From a virus: a stretch of DNA of 26,053 bases. The translations under genes and the position numbers were made by a program. Below the pieces are notes generated by a model, which was given only the letters and a program-made list of their open reading frames with translations, was not told the DNA's origin and searched no databases. The stretch spans positions 1 to 26,053 of the IMG/VR virus record IMGVR_UViG_3300017717_000064. One strand, given 5' to 3'. Shown here in pieces: positions 1 through 7,465 of the stretch. Position 1 is the stretch's first letter. Each line of letters starts with the position of its first letter.

Positions 1-273
1 AGTGTGAATCTGGCCTACTGGACCAGTCATTGGCTGAACACCAACAAGTTCGTTTGCGATAACTGTTGGCATCACACGACGGATTACTGGTAAGATAACT
101 TTATTTAAAGTTGCAATGTTGCCAGCCATTGTAGAACCGCTTGCCGCGGCTTCTTGAAGATACTGTTTTGTATTTTCAAGAGTTGACTCCATTACTGCTT
201 TTTTGTTGCCTTCCAAACCGTCAGTTAGAGCGTCTTTTGTAACGTTCCAATTTTCAAATAATGCTTGTGACAT
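1..273 (-). CDS. 23: Major capsid protein gp23, N-terminal 91 codons (partial)
   Basis: The minus strand from 273 reads MSQALFENWNVTKDAL and stays open to the window edge, so only 91 codons are present. The stretch LPVIRRVMPTVIANELVGVQ followed by PMTGPVGQI is the hallmark N-terminal region of T4-type gp23, the hexameric shell protein. In T4 the leader is removed by gp21 after an I/L-x-E motif. Here L39-Q40-E41 followed by Ala is a good candidate cleavage site. The gene follows gp22 after 18 bases, with the ribosome site AGGAGA in the gap. Order scaffold then capsid is the T4 order. The identification is firm. The rest of the gene lies outside the window. Confidence 0.95.
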   Translation of the reverse strand, partial: MSQALFENWNVTKDALTDGLEGNKKAVMESTLENTKQYLQEAAASGSTMAGNIATLNKVILPVIRRVMPTVIANELVGVQPMTGPVGQIHT

Positions 274-291
274 TTTGGTATCTCCTGATTA

Positions 292-1389
292 TTAATTAAG
301 ACCCGCTAATTTGCGGAGGTTAATTATTTCGGCTTCACTATCAGTATCCTGACGCTGTGCCTTGTTTCCTGTAATCTCAGTCTTCTGAGATTCATTTAGG
401 GTTTGTGATCTCTTATCTGCTTTAGAGTCAGACTCTAAAATAGTTGGCAAATACTTGTTGTACTGTACTTTCAACTTTTCAGTTGCTACAGACTCAAGTA
501 GGTTACCCATAAGGTCACGCTTGTCTTTTGCAAGAGGCCCTAGTAGTTCAGCAAGAACTTCAGCTCTCTCGTTTGCTTCAACGATACGAGATGTTTTCTT
601 CTCTGCTTTATTAACCATTTCCTCTTTCTCGGCAACTTGCTGACGTGATTCTTCAAGTTGTGCTTTAACTTTTTCAAGTTCTTTGGTAACTTCCGAAACT
701 GTACTGCCTTCTGCTAATTCCGAACTCATAAACTCTGCCGCGAAAGTTTCGAAGATCTTACGACCAAACATATTTTCTTTCGCCTGCTGAATGTCCTCTT
801 TAAGCATGCCTAGCTCTGTCTTTAATGTAGATTCTACAATATTTGACAATTTATCGCTTGCTTTAGATATGAAATTCTTTTTAGCTTCAGCAATTATTTC
901 TTTACCTTCTTTCACTAGACGAACCTTTTCTTTATTAAGGTCCTTTTTGTCTTCATGAAATTCATTAAGTTCTGTTGTTAGTTGCTCCATTACGAAGTCT
1001 TCTAACTTCTCGAAGTTTCCTTCTTGTAATTTACGATCATCACGTAGTTCTGAAATCTCTTTTTTAAGAGTTTCCATTACAAACTGATCTAGAAGTTTTG
1101 CATGTTCCATCATTTTAGATTGATAATCAATCTTGGCGGCTACTGCATCACGCTTGTCTTCTGAGAATTCTTTAAGTTCTTTTGTAATCGTGTCAGTTAG
1201 CATCGCATCTAGTGCTTCCACCATCTGGTCTTTATCTGCGTCATAACGATTAGCGAACTCTTCTCTTAGGTCTGCTGTGATTTCTTCACGTGCTTCTGCC
1301 AATTTGGCTTCCCACGCTTCAGAAAGTGTAGTGCGTACTTCTTCGGAAAGAACTTCTGAACTTAGGAGTTGTTCTATTGCTGTTGCCAT
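292..1389 (-). CDS. 22: Prohead core scaffolding protein gp22
   Basis: A 365-aa, strongly charged protein that is predicted to be coiled coil almost throughout: long runs of E, K, L and A with heptad spacing, no Cys, almost no aromatic residues outside short spots. This is typical of gp22, the main scaffold around which gp23 assembles and which gp21 later digests. Repeated short units of the type F/L-V-M-E-x-L-K/T-x-E-L/I occur near residues 102-112 and 132-142, suggesting internal repetition. It lies between protease gp21 (1-base TAATG overlap) and capsid gp23, which is the T4 order. The ribosome site AGGAGA sits inside the last codons of gp21. Identification rests on position and composition more than on a diagnostic motif. 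Confidence 0.85.
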   Translation of the reverse strand: MATAIEQLLSSEVLSEEVRTTLSEAWEAKLAEAREEITADLREEFANRYDADKDQMVEALDAMLTDTITKELKEFSEDKRDAVAAKIDYQSKMMEHAKLLDQFVMETLKKEISELRDDRKLQEGNFEKLEDFVMEQLTTELNEFHEDKKDLNKEKVRLVKEGKEIIAEAKKNFISKASDKLSNIVESTLKTELGMLKEDIQQAKENMFGRKIFETFAAEFMSSELAEGSTVSEVTKELEKVKAQLEESRQQVAEKEEMVNKAEKKTSRIVEANERAEVLAELLGPLAKDKRDLMGNLLESVATEKLKVQYNKYLPTILESDSKADKRSQTLNESQKTEITGNKAQRQDTDSEAEIINLRKLAGLN

Positions 1390-2021
1390 TACTTTCTCCT
1401 AATGTCTAGGTTGTCAATAAGTTTAAGTACCTCTTCCTGGAGATACTTTTGTGCTTTTGTATCATTGTTTGTGGCATTTGCGACATCCATCAAAACGTTT
1501 CCACGCTTGCCATTCATGATTGCCTCATAAATGGGATTAGGATATGCATCTGGTGCACTTGGGTTAGCAACGATATCTACAGTTTGTATTTCAAAACCTT
1601 TAACAATACCGTCTCCACCGACTTCACCGCTACCTCTACTTGATACGCCTAGCTTTGCACCGCACTCCAATAGGGTTTTACAAATATTTCCCATTGGGGT
1701 AGGTAATAGTTTTAAGCGTCCATGACCATCGTCACCGTTCATCCACATTCTTTCAATTAAATGTGAAACACGATCTAGATTTACTTGTAAATCTTCCGGA
1801 TGGTCTGCTTCGCCTAATACCGAAAAACCCTCGCTAATTCTTTTAGTAATGCTTTCAACAGCATTTGCTATTTCCTTGCCAGGGTATATTCTTTGATTCT
1901 GGTTACGTTGGTTAGCTTGTACGAAAATGCCTTCCATGTATAGATCCTTGCCGCCTTGACCATTGTCTTTGGCTTCGGTTACAATACCTGCTTGGTCGTA
2001 TGAAAGTCTTTCAATAAGCAT
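1389..2021 (-). CDS. 21: Prohead core protease gp21
   Basis: A 210-aa serine protease of the herpesvirus-assemblin-like fold (peptidase family U9/S78 type). It degrades the scaffold and trims capsid proteins during head maturation. The visible catalytic elements are His74 in GEADHPED, Ser127-Ser128 in GVSSRGSG, and the conserved segment VDIVANPSAPDA (residues 148-159). The N-terminal YMEGIFVQANQRNQN region is the usual first strand. Length is close to T4 gp21 (212 aa). The start at 2021 has the ribosome site GGAG 8 bases upstream, in the end of the preceding acidic core gene, which stops 3 bases before. It is translationally coupled to gp22 downstream by TAATG. Confidence 0.95.
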   Translation of the reverse strand: MLIERLSYDQAGIVTEAKDNGQGGKDLYMEGIFVQANQRNQNQRIYPGKEIANAVESITKRISEGFSVLGEADHPEDLQVNLDRVSHLIERMWMNGDDGHGRLKLLPTPMGNICKTLLECGAKLGVSSRGSGEVGGDGIVKGFEIQTVDIVANPSAPDAYPNPIYEAIMNGKRGNVLMDVANATNNDTKAQKYLQEEVLKLIDNLDIRRK

Positions 2022-2024
2022 TTT

Positions 2025-2897
2025 TTACTCCGCCTTACCTTTTTTCTCAGCACCATGGCCTCGAGTTTCAGGTTTTAGCTTTGCACCATCACCAGGATGG
2101 GTAATACCCATGTCTTTTGCTGTTGCTACTTTAACTGGAGCAGGATTTTTTGTGTCTGTACTTACTGGTCCACCGTTTGATTCGATGTCATCAGTACCTG
2201 GTCCAACTGGTGATGCTTTTCCGTCATCGCCTGCTGGCATATCCACTGGGTGTACAGCTTTATCCTTGCCAATTTTTTGCAGTTCAGCGGCTTCGTCTAG
2301 CTTTTCGTCATCGTCATCAGCTGATTCCTCAACTTCTTCATCTGACTCGTCTAGCTCTTCGTCCTTTGCTTCTTCTAAATCATCTTCAGATTCGAAAGCG
2401 ACAGCTTCTTCAGCTGGCTCTTCGTCACCCATGATTTCTGCAAATGTAGCTTTTAGGTCGTTTAATGCATCTTCAACTGAAGCAAATTCAGCTTCAATCT
2501 TGTCGTCTGCATCTCCGTCCATATCCATTTCTTCTGCGTCGTCGGCTTCATCGCCTTCTTCGCCTTCGTCGTCAGTTGCTAGTTCCATTTCTGCATCCAT
2601 ATCTGCATCCATGTCCATTTCTGGCTCGTCATCATCCTCGCCAAATGCTTCTTCAGACTCAATTTCTGACTCGTCTGTCTCTAGGTCATCTAGGAAATCG
2701 CCGGATTCTTCATCGCCGAATTCCTCATCTAGTTCAGTTTCTACATCGTCTTCAACGATTTCGTCCTGTTCTACTAGATCAGCCCAGATATCACGTGCCT
2801 TTTCTACGAAAGCCTCGTGTAGGAGGTCCGAAGCCTTTGCTTCGTCGCCATTTACAAGAGACTCAATAACTTTAGTATAACGATCTTGAGCACTCAT
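2025..2897 (-). CDS. Acidic prohead core protein (gp68-like)
   Basis: A 290-aa protein in the position of T4 prohead core gene 68, between the gp20/gp67 pair and gp21. Residues 1-45 form an amphipathic helical head (SLVNGDEAKASDLLHEAFVE) of the kind seen in gp68-like proteins. Residues about 45-205 are extremely rich in Asp and Glu with Met-Asp repeats (MDMDADMDAEM). Residues 205-290 are Pro/Gly/Lys-rich and likely disordered. T4 gp68 is much shorter, so the acidic and disordered parts are an expansion. An acidic interior protein would fit charge repulsion of DNA before packaging, or generation of acidic peptides by gp21; this is inference. The ribosome site AAGGAGA is 8 bases before ATG. Confidence 0.7.
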   Translation of the reverse strand: MSAQDRYTKVIESLVNGDEAKASDLLHEAFVEKARDIWADLVEQDEIVEDDVETELDEEFGDEESGDFLDDLETDESEIESEEAFGEDDDEPEMDMDADMDAEMELATDDEGEEGDEADDAEEMDMDGDADDKIEAEFASVEDALNDLKATFAEIMGDEEPAEEAVAFESEDDLEEAKDEELDESDEEVEESADDDDEKLDEAAELQKIGKDKAVHPVDMPAGDDGKASPVGPGTDDIESNGGPVSTDTKNPAPVKVATAKDMGITHPGDGAKLKPETRGHGAEKKGKAE

Positions 2898-3007
2898 TTT
2901 AAATCTCCTTATAGGTTATAACACTTATATTTAAGATGTCTTACTTCAGAGTAATAGTTAATGCGAATAAAACCGCATTTTTAATAAAATACTGAATTAT
3001 TTCGGTA
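2898..3007. other. Intergenic gap with two inverted repeats
   Basis: This is the only sizeable gap inside the head cluster. It holds two short hairpins. One is AATGCG/CGCATT at 2960-2979, followed on the plus strand by five T. The other is AATACTGAA/TTCGGTATT at 2988-3009, a 9-bp stem with one wobble on the plus strand, reaching into the stop codon of the upstream minus-strand gene. Neither is followed by a good T-run on the minus strand, so neither is a convincing terminator for the head operon. They could be processing sites or attenuators that separate gp20 expression from the core genes. Confidence 0.4.
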
Positions 3008-3208
3008 TTATTCTGCAGAACCAGTATTAGCAGAGTACATTTGTTTGTAGTTGCCAACTTGTTCTATATGATCAGCTTTTGCCATTTCACGCATAGCTCT
3101 CATTTTATTTAGATGTTCTAGCGTTAATTTAGGGCGTCTAGTATCATCAAGTTCCCACTTATGACTCTCATCACCCTCTGCTGTCTGTGCTAGTTCATTA
3201 AACCTCAT
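3008..3208 (-). CDS. Small head protein at the gp67 position
   Basis: A 66-aa hydrophilic protein, MRFNELAQTAEGDESHKW at the start and a basic helical middle (EHLNKMRAMREMAKADHIEQ). It sits between portal gp20 and the acidic core protein, where T4 has gene 67 (prohead core PIP, 80 aa, processed by gp21). The start at 3208 is preferred over upstream ATGs at 3226 and 3211: the sequence GGGAGGTGATGATGAGG puts GGAGG 5 bases before the ATG at 3208. The first 11 residues overlap the last codons of gp20 in another frame. The N-terminus M-R-F-x-E-L resembles short capsid-targeting leaders. Sequence similarity to gp67 cannot be judged by eye, so the assignment is positional. Confidence 0.65.
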   Translation of the reverse strand: MRFNELAQTAEGDESHKWELDDTRRPKLTLEHLNKMRAMREMAKADHIEQVGNYKQMYSANTGSAE

Positions 3209-4865
3209 CATCACCTCCCGGATCATCAGGTACTGGACTATCTGATGTAGTCACTCCACCCTCATCTCCTACTTCACCTTCTTCAGGATTCGCATCATCT
3301 ACTGGTGTAGGAGTAAATCCTTCTATATCTCCGCCTCTAACACCCAATCCGCCTAATGCATTCTGGGCATCAAAGTCTTGAGTATTCATATCGTTGTTCT
3401 CAGCTCTCCACATCATTTCATTTTCAACTAATTCATCTTCCTGTAATCCAAGATATTTCTTCAGGATAAACCTTCTGCTTAGATACGGAACACCCTCAAG
3501 GTTGCTGAATAGTTGAGCTCTTTGTGAATCTAGTTCAATATCTCTATATTGACTAAAGCTCTGTGGTTCTGTAAACGCTAAATCAAATAAACTACTAGGT
3601 ACATCAACACCACGGAATTTAAGAAACATTTTAAATTCTTTATCTAATACTGATTGTAGTATTGCTTGAATACGTTCTACATATTTTGAGAATCTATATT
3701 CTTGAATTAATGCAGTACCCACTCTACCGTCCTGATATGTTGCAGTTCCATCATCTGGTCCTGTTGGAAGATATGAACTAGGTATTCTTAAACCTCTTAA
3801 AAGTTTATTATTAAAATATTTTAAATCGTCAATTTCACCTAAATTATCACCACCCTGTAATACATCAACTTTGGAACCTCTACCTTCTGCTGTTTGTGCA
3901 AAAAAGTAATCTTCCATAATTGATAGTGGATTATAGGCGGCATCCATTACGTTTGTACCACCACCTGTTTTATTAGGAATACGAGTTTGATGTACTTCGT
4001 TTTTAACACGTTCTACAAATGCCATTGCTTTATGAGATGGCATATTACCTACATCAATATAGAACACACGTCTTTCAGGTGCTCGTTGTACACGGTAGAT
4101 AATAATTGAATCTTCTAAAAGTTCTTTCTGTTTGTAAACTTTAAATACGCTTTCTAGTATACTATTACCAAAAGGCCAGTTTACATTCATGCCATCGCTC
4201 AATGCCATGTGTACAACGTGTTTACTATCAACTGCATACTCTGTGTTATTTTGATTATAACCACCATGATATACACCTGCATTAGATTTTGCTGGTGTAG
4301 TATACCCTGATGTTCCATTTGCTGTTGTATTTTGTAATTTACGTGTATCTACAGCAACCATATCCTGTAAATTTAATGCAATATTTTTTACAATATACTG
4401 ATCAATCTCTTTTCCAGCACTTTCATTTACAATAGCACTGCTTACATCTTCTGGATTTACCCAATACAATTTAAATGTTTCGGGATCACGTAAAAAGAAT
4501 TGATCACCATATTTAATTGCAGATCTCATTATGCCAAATGCACGTCTGTGTAATTCGTTTAGGTTACTCCACTGCCTTAGTGAAGTTCCCAATGCTTGCA
4601 CTTCTGCTTCTGTAGCATCATTATTATACTTAATTCTGAACGGAAGTTCCGTATCAGAGTCTTCTTGTGTTCCGAATTCAGCGATTGTATCTAGAGCACC
4701 GTTAATTTCAGCGTCCATATCCATTTGGTCATACTGTGTATAACGCTCTACTCTGTTCGGTTGACCAGAATACACTTCAGGCAACCAGCTCTGCCAGCGA
4801 TTTGCTTTCGCACGGCTTGTACTAGTGTCAGTATCGTATCTGGTAAAATGTTTTTTCCAACTCAT
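3198..4865 (-). CDS. 20: Portal vertex protein gp20
   Basis: A 555-aa T4-type portal protein, the dodecameric ring at the head vertex through which DNA is packaged and to which the tail neck attaches. Diagnostic stretches include SAIKYGDQFFLRDPETFKLY, VQRAPERRVFYIDVGNMP, the loop DVLQGGDNLGEIDDLKYFNN and RGLRIPSSYLPTGPDDG. Length is close to T4 gp20 (524 aa). The extra length is a C-terminal acidic, Pro/Gly-rich tail (residues about 510-555). That tail carries the ribosome site of the next gene in its codons. The start at 4865 has AGGA 9 bases upstream. The gene is separated by 26 bases from the preceding large tail-like gene, and a near-consensus late promoter lies in that gap. Confidence 0.96.
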   Translation of the reverse strand: MSWKKHFTRYDTDTSTSRAKANRWQSWLPEVYSGQPNRVERYTQYDQMDMDAEINGALDTIAEFGTQEDSDTELPFRIKYNNDATEAEVQALGTSLRQWSNLNELHRRAFGIMRSAIKYGDQFFLRDPETFKLYWVNPEDVSSAIVNESAGKEIDQYIVKNIALNLQDMVAVDTRKLQNTTANGTSGYTTPAKSNAGVYHGGYNQNNTEYAVDSKHVVHMALSDGMNVNWPFGNSILESVFKVYKQKELLEDSIIIYRVQRAPERRVFYIDVGNMPSHKAMAFVERVKNEVHQTRIPNKTGGGTNVMDAAYNPLSIMEDYFFAQTAEGRGSKVDVLQGGDNLGEIDDLKYFNNKLLRGLRIPSSYLPTGPDDGTATYQDGRVGTALIQEYRFSKYVERIQAILQSVLDKEFKMFLKFRGVDVPSSLFDLAFTEPQSFSQYRDIELDSQRAQLFSNLEGVPYLSRRFILKKYLGLQEDELVENEMMWRAENNDMNTQDFDAQNALGGLGVRGGDIEGFTPTPVDDANPEEGEVGDEGGVTTSDSPVPDDPGGDDEV

Positions 4866-4888
4866 GAGTTTTTCCTATATTATAATGT

Positions 4889-4896
4889 TATTTATT
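4889..4896 (-). promoter_or_regulatory. Probable T4-type late promoter for gp20 (AATAAATA)
   Basis: On the minus strand this reads AATAAATA, one mismatch from the gp55-dependent late element TATAAATA. It lies 24 bases before the gp20 start and overlaps the stop codon of the upstream gene, so it would give the head genes a transcript independent of the two large tail-like genes. Confidence 0.4.
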
Positions 4897-7465
4897 CATA
4901 TTCGGCAGACAATCGAACAGTTTGCTTGGCCTGTTGGAACGTCATATTCTTTAATGCTGTTTTAAATTGTCTAATAACTTCAGGCAGTTCTCCGTCTTCA
5001 CCTTGTATCATATTTGCCATGTATTCGCCCGGTGCTTCGCCATCTGGACCTAGTGTTAAATCTTGTGGTTTTGTAAGACCTGCATTTTCGTTTTCAGCAG
5101 TAACAGCCCTTGATGTCACACCATCAGCAGTAGTCATTGATTCAGCAGTTATAGATAACCCTTGTCCAACATTATAAGAAGCTTCAACAAAGGAACCACC
5201 AACGTCTCCACCGCCAAGGGCGCCGCCTATTGAACTAACACGAACATTTCCAGACGCAATTTCCTGACCAATTTGTTTACCATTAAACATATGTACAGTA
5301 ACACTTGCACCGGCGGCTTCTGTATTATACATTTCCATATAATCACCCTTGCTAAATGTTCTTCTCGTGTAACCTTGTATTGTCGGACTTTGATTATACA
5401 ACACATTTCCGTCTTTGTCAACAAAATTCGTACCTCCACCATCACTAATCAATTGGTAACCATCTGGATAGTAGTCTATTCTTGTTCCGTCGTCTTTTAC
5501 GTCTGATTTAATTGCATCGCCAAGATTACGTGCCATTTGGTTAATGGTTTTAACATAAGAAGGCATATCTGTAATAAGCATTTCTGGACCTTCTTCACCA
5601 ACAAGTGCCATTTCATTAGAACCTAAATATCCACCAATAAACCTTTGCTTCACTGATCCATCTTCATTATGTGAATTTCCATACTGCCTTATCCAATTAC
5701 GTTTACTATGTCCAGACTTTGGCATAGGCATTACTGGTACAGGTGCTTTATCCATTGACTCTAATTCTGCTTGTGCGTCAATTCTTTCTGCTACAGTACC
5801 AGACTTAATTAATTCTTCTAATTTTTTTCTTTTTTCTGTTTCTGTTTCTGGTTCTCCAGTTGATGATGATAGGTCGTCTGCTATATTTTTAATCAGTCTT
5901 GACATATCAACCATGTTTGGAGTCAATGCCTCTTGTGCTTGTAACATTAAAGAAGCCGCACTGTTAACTGCTTGTGTTACCCCGCCCTGTGCTTTTAATT
6001 GTTCACCTGTCTTTTTCTCTAGTTCTGCCATTTCTGTATCTGACATGGTTGCAAGTTTTTTATTTGCGTTTTGGAATCCAGTAAGTCCATTGTTAAGATC
6101 TAGAATAAGCCCACCAACGTTTTTATCAGTTCTCATAATAGAACCTTTTTGTACTTCAAGGTTGGCTATTCCTCGTAGTATTTCTTTTCTCGTCATCTGT
6201 ACAGAAGGATCAATAATACCATCCTGTAATTTTTGCAAAAATTCTGCTCCACCTTCTACAGAATTAAATGCCTGTATGACATCTCGATCCTGTTTGGTAG
6301 TACCAAATGTAAACTTGCCATTTGTTTCAAAGTTTTGTTGTGCCCTTGTAATCATTGACTCCATCATTGGACCAATTTTACCTAATCCGCCTTCAGCGGC
6401 TGGTAACTTGCCCAATAAATTAAAAGTTGATTTTAATGCAACAATATTATCTGCAACTTGACTTCCCATGCTTTCTCTGATTCGCTGGTTAGGTCCTGCA
6501 AAATCTGCATCACTTACTGCTTCGAATGATGAATCAATTAATTGTTTTCTATTAAATGCTGTCGCGGCCGCTAATGAAGAATTTTCAAGCATTAACTGCT
6601 GATATCCTGTTTGTAGACCTGCTCCGCCATTTGCTAATAGTGTATCTGTCTGTCCTGTTAAACGCATTACATCAATATACTGTGCATATGTGTCCATCAT
6701 TTCTTGACTTGTTTGTCCAAAGTCACCATATGCATCATTTGCTCTGTTTAAAGTATTAAACGATTCAGCAAATACAACACTACCTTTAGATATACCATTT
6801 CCTAGTGACTGTACTGCTCTTCCGTATTTGTTAATAGTTTTGGACATTGCGCCATAACTAACGCCAGCCTGATAACTAACTTCTCTTATATGTTGGAAAG
6901 ATTGAGCAGAATCCATAAAGATTGCACCACTATCAATCATAGTAGCCTGTGCTTCTGCAAACTGTTCAATCTTGGCAGATAAAAAACCGCCATATGCAAA
7001 CAATGCATTTGTTGCTATTCCAGAACCTTTAACTAATCTACCTGCCCATTCCTCGTTTATAAACTTAAACTTTTGGAGCATCTTTTCAGCAGTACCACCT
7101 TTTGCATTTGCATTGGCTACAGTATCTTTCATCTGCTTTGCCATATTAGTCATACTTGAAAGTGGTTTACTTGTGTCTCCCAATTGGTTAATAATATTGG
7201 TAGCTCTGCCTACAATGTTTCTTGCTACATCACCTATTGTTTGTGCTTGATTATAGGCACTTTCTCTTTCAACTGATTTAAGTTCACTTGTTGCCTGCTC
7301 TAATCCTTTAATATCATCAGCAGTAACATTCATTGCTTTGATTACAATATTTCTAGCCGCATCATTACTATTAATGACACTTACTAAACTTTGTAAAGTA
7401 GATTCTTTTGCCCATTCAGGAATGGTTACTAATTCACCACCAATAGGTATCTGTAGGTCAGCCAT
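4892..7465 (-). CDS. Large tail-like structural protein B (tape-measure-like, 857 aa)
   Basis: An 857-aa protein with no enzyme motif that I recognise. Residues about 15-45 contain IPEWAKESTLQSLV, closely echoed by LPKWATDDTLMSIV at the start of the upstream 911-aa protein, and other segments match too, so the two look like divergent paralogues. Residues about 150-260 are Ala/Gly/Ser-rich helical sequence. Near residue 617 is ALVGEEGPEMLITDMPSY, a motif very common toward the C-terminus of phage tape-measure proteins. The C-terminal part (from about 660) is Gly/Asp-rich and probably beta. It is coupled to the 911-aa gene by a 1-base TAATG overlap. A tape-measure or tail-lumen role is likely from the motif, but gp29 homology was not established. 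Confidence 0.6.
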   Translation of the reverse strand: MADLQIPIGGELVTIPEWAKESTLQSLVSVINSNDAARNIVIKAMNVTADDIKGLEQATSELKSVERESAYNQAQTIGDVARNIVGRATNIINQLGDTSKPLSSMTNMAKQMKDTVANANAKGGTAEKMLQKFKFINEEWAGRLVKGSGIATNALFAYGGFLSAKIEQFAEAQATMIDSGAIFMDSAQSFQHIREVSYQAGVSYGAMSKTINKYGRAVQSLGNGISKGSVVFAESFNTLNRANDAYGDFGQTSQEMMDTYAQYIDVMRLTGQTDTLLANGGAGLQTGYQQLMLENSSLAAATAFNRKQLIDSSFEAVSDADFAGPNQRIRESMGSQVADNIVALKSTFNLLGKLPAAEGGLGKIGPMMESMITRAQQNFETNGKFTFGTTKQDRDVIQAFNSVEGGAEFLQKLQDGIIDPSVQMTRKEILRGIANLEVQKGSIMRTDKNVGGLILDLNNGLTGFQNANKKLATMSDTEMAELEKKTGEQLKAQGGVTQAVNSAASLMLQAQEALTPNMVDMSRLIKNIADDLSSSTGEPETETEKRKKLEELIKSGTVAERIDAQAELESMDKAPVPVMPMPKSGHSKRNWIRQYGNSHNEDGSVKQRFIGGYLGSNEMALVGEEGPEMLITDMPSYVKTINQMARNLGDAIKSDVKDDGTRIDYYPDGYQLISDGGGTNFVDKDGNVLYNQSPTIQGYTRRTFSKGDYMEMYNTEAAGASVTVHMFNGKQIGQEIASGNVRVSSIGGALGGGDVGGSFVEASYNVGQGLSITAESMTTADGVTSRAVTAENENAGLTKPQDLTLGPDGEAPGEYMANMIQGEDGELPEVIRQFKTALKNMTFQQAKQTVRLSAEYE

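Noticed and set aside
1963-2880. A 305-codon plus-strand open frame, almost all serine
   Set aside because: It is the antisense of the Asp/Glu-rich core protein gene; GAY/GAR codons read backward give Ser/Phe-type codons. The minus-strand protein fits the T4 gene order and has a ribosome site.
2960-3009. Terminator within the head operon
   Set aside because: Both hairpins lack a T-run on the minus strand and the better stem has a mismatch on that strand.
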